Shown: positions 10,513 through 22,754 of the stretch, in pieces
Numbering within the stretch: the first letter of the stretch is position 1
Layout: each line of letters begins with the position of its first letter
Assembly (NCBI RefSeq): GCF_964355755.1
Contig: NC_092670.1
Coordinates: 40,721,795 to 40,785,794, forward strand
Length of the DNA stretch: 64,000 bases
Source: Antedon mediterranea
Taxonomy: Eukaryota; Echinodermata; Crinoidea; Comatulida; Antedonidae
Reading direction: 5' to 3'
The notes under the pieces: generated by a model
Told to the model about the DNA's origin: nothing
The model's database searches: none
What the model saw: only the letters and a program-made list of their open reading frames with translations
Program-made: the position numbers and the translations under genes

Positions 10513-10660
10513 GCCTGGGTTTCCACTTTGGACACAACGCAGTGGCGTGTACGCGTACGCGAAGTGAGTTGGTTGACCAATCACAATCATCGCGTCGTAA
10601 TATTGGGCAATGACTTGCGTTGCACTTACGTCACTGCGTTGCGCGCGCCTTAATTGGAAA
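10513..10660. mobile_element. Diverged MITE family A copy
   Basis: The pattern gcctgggtttccactttgg, then gacgcaac-like and gaccaatcaca blocks, ends in gcgttgcgcgcgcc. It lies about 60 bases after the stop codon of the 8-10 kb gene, so it probably falls in the 3' UTR or its flank. Confidence 0.65.
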
Positions 10661-11029
10661 GCCTAATATTCATTCCTGTTATATGTTATTTACATTATAT
10701 TATCAACATCAATATTGACTGTCTACTAGAAATAGTTTGGGTAAATAAATAATACAATGTACGTCTTCGTGTTTGCTGACGTTACCATAATAACACCACG
10801 CTTTCACATTTACAGTACAAAAAAATAAGAAAATTATAAAACTATCCCCATATTATAAAATTAAAGTCAATAAACGTTGTATGAGTTGATTCTGGTCACT
10901 GATTAATTTACTACCTTAAAATAGTATTGATTGTATGTTGGAGTTATCATGTATTAAAATAAGATTGCAAACGACACGAAGTCGATTCTCAAATGCTCTA
11001 AATTCACACGACACCACTTGAGATTCATT

Positions 11030-11150
11030 TCTAAAGCATCCCATTAGCGAGGCAACGTAAGTGAATCACAAGCGAAGGATTATTTTGGTCAACTCGCTTG
11101 CGTTACGTGTACGTTCTTGCGTTACGTGTCTAGTGGAAACCACGCTTAAG
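11030..11150. mobile_element. Partial MITE family A copy
   Basis: The right half (cgcttgcgttacgtgtacg, then tctagtggaaaccacgctta) matches family A; the left half is shortened. Confidence 0.7.
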
Positions 11151-12373
11151 TCCATAATGCAAAAAAAACACCTATAAATATTTTTAAATACAGACACTTG
11201 AAAAAACATTCATTAAAACTAAACTATTTTGTATTTACTTTTATTTTACTATTATTTTATTAAAAGTATCATATCTATTACATGTCTGTTGATATCTTTA
11301 TGTGTGAACAAAAATGCAAGCGCTGCATTCTGATGATCCATGTCGATCTGAAGATTCAACCAATCAGAGCACAGTGATTTTGTTTGCAGAGCAGACAATT
11401 AAAAAATAAGCGGTAAGGACCATGGAATGTGAATCTACGTGCAGCAAATAGGATGAAACATTTATATGACTCCTTATTTGTAAGTAAATCATTATTTATG
11501 GAATATAAATTGGGAGGAATACAAGTATAACAACAAAAGCGTAAAACCTACCTACCATGAAGGTAATTTTATAGCCAACTTTGGAGGAAAAGGTGAAGGT
11601 ATGTTCGTTTATAAAGCTAACCTAGCTAGGCCTAGCCTTACATGACGATCGGAGCCGTCACGGGCCCTGATATGTAATAGAAAAGGGACTTGGAGACCAT
11701 CTCTCCTGGTGGATTTATGGAGGCCTATTTGGTTTGATTTGATACATTTGTCTGATCATGCATGCCGTCGGTTTCAATTAAAGTAACTTTATTGGAAACA
11801 TAATTTATAAAAACATATGAACCTACTAGGCCTAGGCCTACAATTCATCTAAATCCTTTAGGTCTATCAAAATAATTGCACAATTTACATATCAAACTAA
11901 TGACAAATTTTTGCTTTATAAAAATAATGCCTTAATTAAAAACAAAATATATTGCAGTTTGACTTTTTTAAGCTAACAAATGAATGTTCTTAGATTGCAG
12001 ATCCAGGTTGGAGGGTGGGTGAGCAGTGACAATGGCTATGAGCGCTCATTGACTAAACCCAGGGGCCCCGGAGGTTATGGGGCCCCTGAGCAGTGCCAAG
12101 AGGCATTGAAATATGTCGAAAGGGCTAAAAACGCCCAAGGCCTCCAGCATTGGAGGGCCACTTAGGGTTCCTAAACCAGGGGCCTCTGGTCTCTGCGTTA
12201 TACCACTGTGGTTTGTTGGGGTGTCAGGTGTGGGTTGCAGATAGGCTTTTGACAGCTACTTTTTGATAGACTAATAATATATGTTAACGTTTCTTCACTG
12301 GAAGAAGCCTCTTCTTTTCTAATAACCAATTTGCAGCATTTATAAGAATAATTTTGGAATCTTCCATCATAAG
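11151..12373. other. Intergenic/3' flanking sequence of two convergent genes
   Basis: No coding exon seen. A GC-richer stretch at 11995-12240 contains a hairpin (aggggccccgg paired with tggggcccct) and other palindromic words but no recognisable gene; the 61-codon open frame there has no features. 12240-12373 is probably the 3' UTR of the aldo-keto reductase. Confidence 0.45.
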
Positions 12374-15300
12374 CTACTTCTGAATTGATTGAAGCTTTTT
12401 CCAATATTTGTTAACCTCAACTCCTTCCCATGTTTTGTTTTCAAGTGGTTTAAAATACCTAGTAGAGAAAAAAGAAACATTAAATAAAGATCAGTACAAT
12501 TTTTAGTATAATATATATTTTCAAAAGTTTCTAATGTTAAGGTATACTTACTTATCACTAACTTCCTGCATTGTCTGTAACTCTAATTGAGAGAGTGGTT
12601 CATGTACAACCAATAGGTTCTTCTCTAGGATATCAAGGCTGTAAGTACAAACCACATGTCATAATAATACCCGCACAAATTTATACAAAAAAATTTTTTT
12701 TGTCTATCTACCATAGGTAGGGTGATGGGAGGCTTCTAAAATTAAAATAATCGACAGGAAATTAAAAATGCAAAGATAGTCAGACAATTGAGTTAAGTTC
12801 AGCACTTTGTTTTACCATTTTTAGCACCTACTAAGACCACCTCCCCTCCACCAACTATTTCATAATCCTGGATCTGCTACTGTCTAGCTTACCTTGCAAC
12901 ACCACAAAGTGTGGTTGACACTTGTGAGAAAGAAGTACTGTAATAAACAGCCAATTTGGAGATATTTACGCCTTTGCTTTCACAGTATACAGCTGCTTCT
13001 TTGCAGGCTTTCTTAATATCGTCAGTAACTGGATGCCAGGAAGGAGGCCCTCTATTGCTGAGTAAACCCATTGAAATTGGTGAGGCATTTATTACACCTA
13101 CTTTGTTCTCCTGCAAAGAAAAAAAAAACGGGAACAATTTTATTCCAGAATGTGGCGCAGTGGTAAGGCTTGCATTGAACTGGCAATCCAGAGGTTGTAG
13201 GTTCAAGATCTCGTTCAGTCAGTATTGAGTCCTTTAGCAATATTATTTATCCACTTTGTTCGCACTCAAGTGACGTAAATGGGTATTAATTTATGTATGA
13301 ATAAATTATTATGCTTTTACCTCAAAATATGGAATGTGTTCCAAAAGTGAAGAATCATTTAGTGACAGATGGCAGTAACTCAATATGGTGTCTATTTTTA
13401 CTGCACTGTGTTCAATAATTTTTCTACAAGAAAAGTAAATATTGTTTTTTTGTCACCAAGCAGGAATGTACACAGGAATGTACACCTTTTGAATGACTCG
13501 CCAAAGAAGCTTGCAAAGGCAGACGCAGATAATTTATTTTCACAACAATATTACTTTATAATAGGACATTTTCCTCATTTTAAAAATTGTTGAGGCCTGC
13601 TCGCAGCACCCTAAATTTTGTAATGCAAAGGAAATTAGGTTAAGTTCAGGAATTTTCAAAATCATACATCACCAAAGTTTTGCAATAATATCCATGATCA
13701 GTTTTGTATGTTCTACTTAGTACACTTACTTAAAATTGCCAAGTGGGTAGCCTGTTATACCAATGAAGCGTGCTTTACCACTTTGCTTAATCTTCTGAAG
13801 CGCTGGTAATGTCTCATTTAAGACAACATCAAGACTAGGTGCAAACTCCATATCATGGACCTACAATAACACAATACACTAAAGTGAAAAAACAGGATTT
13901 TTTTTCAATCGGTTGCCCTAAATTAAAATATTAATTGTCAAAAAAAGATAAAAGTAAATCATAATGTCGTTTAAGTTGTCAAAAGAAGGTGTTCACACAC
14001 CAAGTGCAACCCCGCTGGACCCGCCCCTTAATCAGGACTGGATGCAAAGCATTTAGGATAGAAACAATTGAGTTCATTGTAGACCATACACCACAGTGGT
14101 CTAGTAACCAAAATTTAAACTATAAAACCGTGCCTTACACTATAGTATATGATTATATCGTACCTGAATAATATCATTCATTATAACATTCATTAATCGT
14201 ACCATTGCACTCATAATTAAACATTCTTTATTTGTATATCGTACCTGAATAATATCCACATAGTCCAATCCAAGGTGCTGCAAACTTTCATCAACACTGC
14301 GGAGTGTCCTCTCTGCCGAGAAATCAAACATTTCAGCAACATTCGGTTTGTACCTACATACTTTGGTTGAAATGTAATATGCATTTCTTGGTATGTTTTT
14401 GAGTGCCTACAAAACAAAATTTCTGATGTAATACTTCAATACAATCCATTTATATGTTTTAATACCTCAATATAGCGCCTTCTATGTTATTTTACACTGA
14501 ATAGATAGGCATTCCTGTGCTATTGACCATAACAATACATATACATAGCCCCGAAGCTATGCTCAATTATTTCAAAATAATGCAATTTTTATGGAGAATG
14601 CGAGAGAGAAATCTGCCAAATATATCTATGACAAAATTCTCACACATTATGTGAGATTTGGTGGCATGGATGGGATACCTTGCCAATAACCGTTTCTGAT
14701 CTGCCATACCATGGTGCGGTGTCGATGAAGTTGATACCACTTTGAATTGCTGACTGTACAACTTTGATTGACTCATCATCATTGGTTGAAAAATAACCAC
14801 CACCAACAACAGAGCCACCTGTAAATTTGAATATGTAAATGATTAACTATTTGTAAAATAACATAAATACTGTACATATTAATTAATCAACACTGATTAC
14901 ACAAGGTCATTTTGCAGATTTGAAATATGCAGATTAGTTATTATCAAAAATTTGTTTAAATTTATGAAAACGTTTTTCTTACCAAAGCTGATGCAGGAAA
15001 CATTCATGCCTGTTTCTCCCAGAGGGCGGTATTTCATTTTTTGTACATCATCTTTGTTGTGAAATCCATCTACATAAGTGGATGGTAAACTGTCCAATAA
15101 CAAGGAAAAGAATAGAGGATTTATTTTACAGTAAATAATAATAATATATGGAAAAATGGTTCTTCCTGTGGATGAATGTCATATTAAATCGAATTGGGCC
15201 AGAATTCATCATTAGACTGGGATTTAATTCATAATTGTTGTCAAAAAACGTCTTTTTATTTATTTATTTGTTTATTATTTTTAAAAAGTTTAAGAAACAA

Positions 15301-15563
15301 AACGTCCGCTGGTGGCGCTCGTAATGACGAATACAAACGCTAGACAACGCGTTTAATGGTCACTCACTCGTGACACAATTTTCTGGGATCCACCTCCAAT
15401 TCCGTAAGTGGGAAACTATATTTAAAGATAAATAAACAATTCATGAATATAATACCACCAAACTTACGAGTTAAGATGACTACAATATAGTAAGCCCTAG
15501 CCTAGGCCCACTGTAATGAATATCCTACCTTTGTGCAGAACCGTTAGCTTTGAGGGTATTCAT
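12374..15563 (-). CDS. L-galactose-dehydrogenase-like aldo-keto reductase, complete, ten exons
   Basis: Exons in transcript order are 15563-15529, 15415-15368, 15089-14983, 14818-14679, 14406-14245, 13860-13730, 13423-13321, 13110-12893, 12638-12552 and 12458-12374. All have GT-AG introns and matching phases, giving 371 aa from ATG (15563) to TAG (12374-12376). The core starts KYRPLGETGMNVS and contains the aldo-keto reductase tetrad Asp96 and Tyr101 (in INFIDTAPWYG), Lys125 (STKV) and His166 (IIQVHD). Later blocks FIGITGYPLGNF, ILSYCHLSLNDSSL and VGVINASPISMGLL match the L-galactose dehydrogenase branch of the superfamily, soluble NAD(P)-dependent enzymes of TIM-barrel fold. About 45 residues precede the barrel, somewhat more than usual. 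The animal substrate is unknown. It is convergent with the 8-10 kb gene. A SINE occupies the intron at 13146-13260. Confidence 0.92.
13146..13260 (+). mobile_element. tRNA-derived SINE fragment
   Basis: The head gtggcgcagtggtaaggc (A-box-like) and ggttcaagatctc (B-box-like) are spaced as in a tRNA, followed by an AT-rich tail. Lies in an intron of the aldo-keto reductase, in antisense orientation. Confidence 0.65.
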
Positions 15564-16426
15564 TGTATAAATAAATCAACAAACAAAATCAATTTGAACC
15601 AATTGTTGTTGTGTTGGTGTCGGTTGGTTTCCCTTGCAGCATACCAAAGAACGTTATTTGGTCGATGTACTCTAATCTAGATAGATGAATACAGTAATAT
15701 AATTATTAATATTATGCAAACATTCATTCTACTGCAGTACAATAAAAATGATGTACCGCCCTCTAGGAGAATAGTTATTAATGGTACTTGTGGCTTTAGT
15801 GCAAGATTCTAAAAGTTTTGATAATTTTGAATGTAATGATTTGATGGGATGGTTAGATAATTAATTTGCATATTCAAACTTAATAGGTGTAAAAATATAT
15901 TATATGTTATATATATGGTATAAATTAAATGAGGATAAACAATACATATTTTTGTTTTGTGAAATGGGAATGTTAATTGTACATATTCAAATTTACAGGT
16001 GGATCTCCCGTTAGTGGCATTTTATTATTCAACCAGCAATGATGGAGTCATTTAAAGTTGTCCAGTGGTATTACACAGTTAGCAGATTCAGGGGTGAAGT
16101 TATTATCGAGTAGGAAAAGTTTCGGTGGGGGAAAAAACATTTCCTTGTCAAATTAAGAAAATCATTTTAAAAACTTTGAAAACAGTATTGCCATCTTCAC
16201 TAAGCATTCCATATTCTTCTCTGGTTCTTATATCAGCTTATTTATTATTTTGCTTGCAATTCAACACAGAAAACAAATTATATACTTTATACATACTTTG
16301 TTTGTTTTTATTTACAATAACTGTACAATAAACCAGTCAACCACTAATATAAAATTATGTTTTGAAAAACAAGTTGTTATATATCACAAATTGCAGCTAA
16401 TTTATTTATCATGCACCTCTTTTGGT
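15564..16426. other. Aldo-keto reductase 5' flank and intergenic space
   Basis: Contains the presumed promoter and 5' UTR of the aldo-keto reductase (minus strand, just above 15563). The rest is AT-rich without a supported gene. HDDC2's 3' end lies next to it, so the two genes run head-to-tail on the minus strand. Confidence 0.45.
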
Positions 16427-16671
16427 CCTGGGGTGAGGCTATCAGCACAGTCAGCTCATTGCACATTTATTGTTTAATTTTTGCAGTCAATCAGGACACA
16501 TTATGCCTCCTTTTATGCAAGATTGACTGTGCATCTTATTCCTATTGGTTATGCACCTTCTGTAGTTTCCTATACCAATAGAGAACTTTACATTAGACAC
16601 ACAGTCAACTGTGCGGATAGAAAATATTAAATGACATGCATGATTGACCGTGCCGATAGTCACCCTAGTGT
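16427..16671. mobile_element. MITE abutting the HDDC2 stop codon
   Basis: The left end ggggtgaggctatcagcaca and the right end gtgccgatagtcaccct are inverted copies, about 240 bp apart. Internal copies of gattgactgtgc and cagtcaactgtgcgg repeat the same motif. The right end lies only four or so bases past the HDDC2 stop codon, so the start of the HDDC2 3' UTR is element sequence. Confidence 0.75.
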
Positions 16672-16674
16672 TCA

Positions 16675-19600
16675 TCATTCACTTTCTTTTATGTTTGTGT
16701 CTCGTTGCCTTTCTAATTCATTTACCCATTCTTTAATTTCTTCATTTTGAAATTTGCCTGAAAAATAAATTGAAAGTGGTTGGGTTACTGCAGTAATAAT
16801 ATATAGTTATCCTGTTTACTCAAAAACAATTGGAGGAAATTTCCCCTTAGCAGGAGGCGGGTATTTTCCCCGTGATTAATGGGAAAGTAAAACACTATCA
16901 AACTAGTTTGACAAAAAAATGTGATGTGGCCAAATTTGGTAGTGATATGACATCATCATGTCTATATATGGGCACATCACATTTTTTTTACATAAACATA
17001 AAATTTGATAGTGTAGACAGAGCTTTATACTTTTTTTAATACCTTTAGTGCAATCAAAGAACTCCTGTAATGATCCTAGTTTATTTTCTTGCTTTTCATA
17101 ATCAAATGCCTGTTGGATCATTTCATAACGGTCCAAATCTTTCACCCACTTTGCTTCTGGTGTGCTTTGCTGTTCATATTCCTAAAAGAGTGAAGGAACA
17201 TTGAAATGGAATTTCATATTTGAATGTAGATTTGTGCAATTCAGTGTTTGCATTTATTTTGAGTTAATCAACTTCCAATCAAAACATGAGTCTCTCCATC
17301 CTCAACTTACAAGGTCTCACCCTGAATGCCCTCTATATTAGAGAGTGACGTACACTTATATGGTTAAGCGTGGTTCCCACTAGCGACGCAACACAAGGAC
17401 GTAACGCAACGCAAGTAAATTGACCAATCACAAGCGATGGCTTATTCGCTTGTGATTGCCAACTGTCTATAACTTCGCTTGTCATTGGTTAAAATGCTTG
17501 CGTTGCGTTTACGTCCTTGCGTTACGTTCTAGTGGGACCCAAGCTTTACACAAGTAATCCCCTCTGTCTGTCATTTCTACCTGTTGCGTTACGTTCTAGT
17601 GGGAACCAAGCTTTACACAAGTAATCCCCTCTGTCTGTCATTTCTACCTGTTGCGTTACGTTCTAGTGGGAACCAAGCTTTACACAAGTAATCCCCTCTG
17701 TCTGTCATTTTTACCTGTTGCGTTACGTTCTAGTGGGACCCAAGCTTTACACAAGTAATCCCCCCTGTCTGTCATTTCTACCTGTTGCGTTACATTCTAG
17801 TGGGAACCAAGCTTTACACAAGTAATCCCCTCTGTCTGTCATTTCTACCTGTTGCGTTACGTTCTAGTGGGAACCAAGCTTTACACAAGTAATCCCCTCT
17901 GTCTGCCATTTCTACCTGTTGCGTTACGTTCTAGTGGGAACCAAGCTTTACACAAGTAATCCCCTCTGTCTGCCATTTCTACCTGTTGCGTTACGTTCTA
18001 GTGGGAACCAAGCTTTACACAAGTAATCCCCTCTGTCTGTCATTTCTACCTGTTGCGTTACGTTCTAGTGGGAACCAAGCTTTACACAAGTAATCCCCTC
18101 TGTCTGCCATTTCTACCTGTTGCGTTACGTTCTAGTGGGAACCAAGCTTTACACAAGTAATCCCCTCTGTCTGTCATTTCTACCTGTTGCGTTACGTTCT
18201 AGTGGGAACCAAGCTTTACACAAGTAATCCCCTCTGTCTGCCATTTCTACCTGTTGCGTTACGTTCTAGTGGGAACCAAGCTTTACACAAGTAATCCCCT
18301 CTGTCTGCCATTTCTACCTGTTGCGTTACGTTCTAGTGGGAACCAAGCTTTACACAAGTAATCCCCTCTGTCTGTCATTTCTACCTGTTGCGTTACGTTC
18401 TAGTGGGAACCAAGCTTTACACAAGTAATCCCCTCTGTCTGCCATTTCTACCTGTTGCGTTACGTTCTAGTGGGAACCAAGCTTTACACAAGTAATCCCC
18501 TCTGTCTGCCATTTCTACCTGTTGCGTTACGTTCTAGTGGGAACCAAGCTTTACACAAGTAATCCCCTCTGTCTGCCATTTCTACCTGTTGCGTTACGTT
18601 CTAGTGGGACCCAAGCTTTACACAAGTAATCCCCTCTGTCTGCCATTTCTACCTGTTGCGTTACGTTCTAGTGGGAACCAAGCTTTACACAAGTAATCCC
18701 CTCTGTCTGCCATTTCTACCTGTTGCGTTACGTTCTAGTGGGACCCAAGCTTTACACAAGTAATCCCCTCTGTCTGCCATTTCTACCTGTTGCGTTACGT
18801 TCTAGTGGGAACCAAGCTTTACACAAGTAATCCCCTCTGTCTGTCATTTCTACCTGTTGCGTTACGTTCTAGTGGGAACCAAGCTTTACACAAGTAATCC
18901 CCTCTGTCTGCCATTTCTACCTGTTAAGTTACGTTCTAGTGGGAACCAAGCTTTACACAAGTAATCCCCTCTGTCTGTCATTTCTACCTGTTGCGTTACG
19001 TTCTAGTGGGAACCAAGCTTTACACAAGTAATCCCCTCTGTCTGCCATTTCTACCTGTTAAGTTACGTTCTAGTGGGAACCAAGCTTTACACAAGTAATC
19101 CCCTCTGTCTGCCATTTCTACCTGTTGCGTTACATTCTAGTGGGAACCAAGCTTTACACAAGTAATCCCCTCTGTCTGTCATTTCTACCTGTTGCGTTAC
19201 GTTCTAGTGGGACCCAAGCTTTACACAAGTAATCCCCTCTGTCTGCCATTTCTACCTGTTGCGTTACGTTCTAGTGGGACCCAAGCTTTACACAAGTAAT
19301 CCCCTCTGTCTGCCATTTCTACCTGTTGCGTTACGTTCTAGTGGGAACCAAGCTTTACACAAGTAATCCCCTCTGTCTGCCATTTCTACCTGTTGCGTTA
19401 CGTTCTAGTGGGAACCAAGCTTTACACAAGTAATCCCCTCTGTCTGCCATTTCTACCTGTTGCGTTACGTTCTAGTGGGACCCAAGCTTTACACAAGTAA
19501 TCCCCTCTGTCTGCCATTTCTACCTGTTGCGTTACGTTCTAGTGGGAACCAAGCTTTACACAAGTAATCCCCTCTGTCTGCCATTTCTACCTGTTGCGTT

Positions 19601-22585
19601 ACGTTCTAGTGGGACCCAAGCTTTACACAAGTAATCCCCTCTGTCTGCCATTTCTACCTGTTGCGTTACGTTCTAGTGGGAACCAAGCTTTACACAAGTA
19701 ATCCCCTCTGTCTGTCATTTCTACCTGTTGCGTTACGTTCTAGTGGGAACCAAGCTTTACACAAGTAATCCCCTCTGTCTGCCATTTCTACCTGTTAAGT
19801 TACGTTCTAGTGGGAACCAAGCTTTACACAAGTAATCCCCTCTGTCTGTCATTTCTACCTGTTGCGTTACGTTCTAGTGGGAACCAAGCTTTACACAAGT
19901 AATCCCCTCTGTCTGCCATTTCTACCTGTTAAGTTACGTTCTAGTGGGAACCAAGCTTTACACAAGTAATCCCCTCTGTCTGCCATTTCTACCTGTTGCG
20001 TTACATTCTAGTGGGAACCAAGCTTTACACAAGTAATCCCCTCTGTCTGTCATTTCTACCTGTTGCGTTACGTTCTAGTGGGACCCAAGCTTTACACAAG
20101 TAAATCCCCTCTGTCTGCCATTTCTACCTGTTGCGTTACGTTCTAGTGGGAACCAAGCTTTACACAAGTAAATCCCCTCTGTCTGCCATTTCTACCTGTT
20201 GCGTTACGTTCTAGTGGGAACCAAGCTTTACACAAGTAATCCCCTCTGTCTGCCATTTCTACCTGTTGCGTTACGTTCTAGTGGGAACCAAGCTTTACAC
20301 AAGTAAATCCCCTCTGTCTGCCATTTCTACCTGTTGCGTTACGTTCTAGTGGGAACCAAGCTTTACACAAGTAATCCCCTCTGTCTGCCATTTCTACCTG
20401 TTGCGTTACGTTCTAGTGGGAACCAAGCTTTACACAAGTAATCCCCTCTGTCTGCCATTTCTACCTGTTGCGTTACGTTCTAGTGGGAACCAAGCTTTAC
20501 ACAAGTAATCCCCTCTGTCTGCCATTTCTACCTGTTGCGTTACGTTCTAGTGGGAACCAAGCTTTACACAAGTAATCCCCTCTGTCTGCCATTTCTACCT
20601 GTTGCGTTACGTTCTAGTGGGACCCAAGCTTTACACAAGTAATCCCCCCTGTCTGTCATTTCTACCTGTTGCGTTACGTTCTAGTGGGAACCAAGCTTTA
20701 CACAAGTAATCCCCTCTGTCTGCCATTTCTACCTGTTAAGTTACGTTCTAGTGGGAACCAAGCTTTACACAAGTAATCCCCTCTGTCTGTCATTTCTACC
20801 TGTTGCGTTACGTTCTAGTGGGAACCAAGCTTTACACAAGTAATCCCCTCTGTCTGCCATTTCTACCTGTTGCGTTACGTTCTAGTGGGAACCAAGCTTT
20901 ACACAAGTAATCCCCTCTGTCTGTCATTTCTACCTGTTGCGTTACGTTCTAGTGGGAACCAAGCTTTACACAAGTAATCCCCTCTGTCTGCCATTTCTAC
21001 CTGTTGCGTTACGTTCTAGTGGGAACCAAGCTTTACACAAGTAATCCCCTCTGTCTGCCATTTCTACCTGTTGCGTTACGTTCTAGTGGGAACCAAGCTT
21101 TACACAAGTAATCCCCTCTGTCTGCCATTTCTACCTGTTGCGTTACGTTCTAGTGGGAACCAAGCTTTACACAAGTAATCCCCTCTGTCTGCCATTTCTA
21201 CCTGTCGCTGGATTTGAAACTGTATATTAAGAATTATTGCAAGAGGTTAGTAAAAGTTACCTTCCATAAAGTATATATTTCTTGACCGACTTCAGGTCCA
21301 GCTAGTTCAGTCAGTTCTTGCATTGCTTCCTAAACAAGTATCACATTATTATTATTAAAGATACTGCAAGTATTCTATGTATCCATATTTAATCATTTTA
21401 TGAGATATATACTGTATATGTTTTTGAGGCTTTTAAAAATAGAATTTGATTTTTAAATATTTATTTATATGTGACTGCAATATTTAAAATCCCACCTGTT
21501 CTCGGCGATATTTTTCGTCCTTGGATACATTGTCAAATGGTGTTATATCACCCACAATACATTCTGCCATGTCATGAATTAATGCTAGCTTCATGATCCT
21601 GAAAATAAAAAATTAACAACTTAAGAGTAAATTTGAGATGGTCTAATACAACGGGTAACCACTCTTCCAAAAGATGCACTGGGTTCAAGTGCACACGCCA
21701 TGTGTACACTTGATTTCAAGTTTTAAGTCCCTATCTAAGAGGAACTTGCTAGAATACCACCAGAACTATGGTCGAGAAAAACCTTGAACCTGTGCCGGGT
21801 TGTGACCTGCTTGGCCACTCTGCTTGGCCACTCGACTTGACTACCAATATGGTAGTTACATTTTGCGGATAACATACTGTACCTGTTTTTATTGACGCCA
21901 GTTGATGATGGTATAAACATACTCATAATGGCCATTCTATACATGTGGTCTGGTACACTCTCTGGATTGCTAACCCTAGTACGAACCCATCCAGCACGTT
22001 TTATAGTCTACAAAGAAAACATATTATATTTTTAGGTTTGTTAATCTTTTTTTCAATTCTGGTATACAAAATGCATTTTGAATAGGCCTAGGCCTCTATT
22101 ATGCCATGTGGAGAAAATGTATTATTATTATTAAATATTATTGTTATATTTTATTTATATTATTATTTATTAATATTACATGATGATGATTGACACTTTT
22201 TGATTGTTGGATTTTAGAAACAAAAGAGTAATTTATTGGTAGAATGTGTAGGCCTATGCCTAGGTAGATCTAGTTTAAATGGAGGATCGGGCCTAGCTAG
22301 ATCTACACTCTCTACTAGTACTAGCTAGCCTAGGCCTAGCCTAGCTAGCTAAGCTAGACTAGGTTTGGATTTATACTAAAGTAGGAGCCGAGCCTAGCTG
22401 TCACAACCGGGCCCAGACGCGATTTTTTTGTCCTAACTAAAAGAAATGCAAACAAAATATTGAAATTTAAAACTATAATGTTAAATGAACACCTTTAGCT
22501 TATGGATCATTGAGAAAAACCTTAACATTTTCATCTGTGGAGAGGAAGAAACACCGTCATTATTCACTTCCAACTTCCTTTCCAT
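16675..22585 (-). CDS. HDDC2: HD domain-containing protein 2 (5'-deoxynucleotidase type), complete
   Basis: Exons in transcript order are 22585-22493, 22007-21883, 21598-21496, 21329-21261, 17181-17043 and 16757-16675, giving 203 aa with consistent phases and GT-AG introns. Metal-binding residues of the HD fold are visible: His52 in VPDHMYRMA, His81-Asp82 in LALIHDMAECIVGDITP, and Asp147 in DLDRYEMIQQAFDYE as the likely last ligand. The length agrees with the vertebrate protein (about 204 aa). Bacterial (YfbR) and eukaryotic relatives remove phosphate from deoxynucleoside monophosphates. There is no signal peptide, so it is probably cytosolic. The start ATG begins MERKLEVNNDG. Intron 4 is expanded by a 67-bp satellite and two MITEs; intron 2 has a SINE. 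The gene is divergent with MRPS28. Confidence 0.93.
16889..17037. mobile_element. MITE family B copy (CACTATCAAACTAGTTTGAC termini)
   Basis: The left end cactatcaaactagtttgac and the right end tttgatagtgtagacagagc bracket an interior with ggtagtgatatgacatcatc and gggcacatcacattttt. It sits in HDDC2 intron 5, ending within about 10 bases of the exon 5 donor. Confidence 0.85.
17361..17546. mobile_element. MITE family A copy at the head of the 67-bp satellite
   Basis: A well-preserved copy: left end agcgtggttcccactagcga, internal gaccaatcacaagcgatgg and cgcttgtgattg, right end cgttctagtgggacccaagc. Its right terminus is the first part of the satellite unit that follows. Confidence 0.9.
17519..21205. 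repeat. 67-bp satellite, about 55 copies, containing a MITE terminus
   Basis: The unit begins gcgttacgttctagtggga, runs through ccaagctttacacaagtaat and cccctctgtctgccatttct, and ends acctgtt; the period is exactly 67 (for example 17521 to 17588). Copies are almost identical, with scattered variants (gggacc/gggaac, ctgtca/ctgcca, gttaag for gttgcg, extra A in aagtaaat). The pattern of rare variants at 18923, 19057 and 19131 recurs at 19794, 19928 and 20002, always 871 bases (13 units) later, showing block amplification. It lies in HDDC2 intron 4. Confidence 0.97.
21645..21845 (-). mobile_element. tRNA-derived SINE (same family as the 39.9 kb copy)
   Basis: On the minus strand a tRNA-like head (GTGGCCAAGCAG, then AGGTTCAAGG) is followed by a body containing agttctggtggta, a GGACTTAAAAC-type word, GTGTACACATGGC and AAGAGTGGTTACCC. 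The same ordered words occur at 39925-40155, so both are members of one SINE family. Located in HDDC2 intron 2. Confidence 0.75.
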
Positions 22586-22754
22586 TTCTTTGAAAAGGTT
22601 TCGTTCCGGATGGATTCGATTGCAGTAGTAAAGTTGTAGTCCCCATGAGTTGACAACCAAATAATAATAATCTTGCGGATCACAACGACTAAAAGAGTCT
22701 TCACATTACATACAGTTTTTTTTGTTACGTATTTTGTGCCATGGCGCAAACAAC
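22586..22754. promoter_or_regulatory. Shared bidirectional promoter of HDDC2 and MRPS28
   Basis: Only 169 bases separate the two divergent start codons, so both promoters and 5' UTRs must lie here. There is no TATA box at a suitable place. The word gttccggatgg reads ATCCGGAAC on the minus strand, an ETS/GABP-like site of the kind common in promoters of mitochondrial genes. A short upstream ORF (ATG at 22741, nine codons, stop at 22768-22770) overlaps the MRPS28 start. Confidence 0.75.

Noticed and set aside
11980-12165. GC-richer ORF near 12 kb
   Set aside because: The sequence is dominated by hairpin-forming GGGGCCCC-type words; no homology or splicing context.
12956-13240. ORFs of 90 and 62 codons near 13 kb
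   Set aside because: Antisense or shifted shadows of the eighth aldo-keto reductase exon and the adjoining SINE.
14897-15103. Single-exon gene starting MLLDSLPSTYVDG
   Set aside because: It is the third exon of the aldo-keto reductase read through its acceptor and donor sites.
17519-21205. CRISPR-like array of regular repeats
   Set aside because: The 67-bp units are contiguous and nearly identical, with no variable spacers, in a eukaryotic intron. It is a satellite.
22722-22754. Upstream start for MRPS28 at 22722
   Set aside because: The extended frame would start at TTG, which is not a credible start in a eukaryotic nuclear gene; ATG at 22755 begins a good mitochondrial import sequence.
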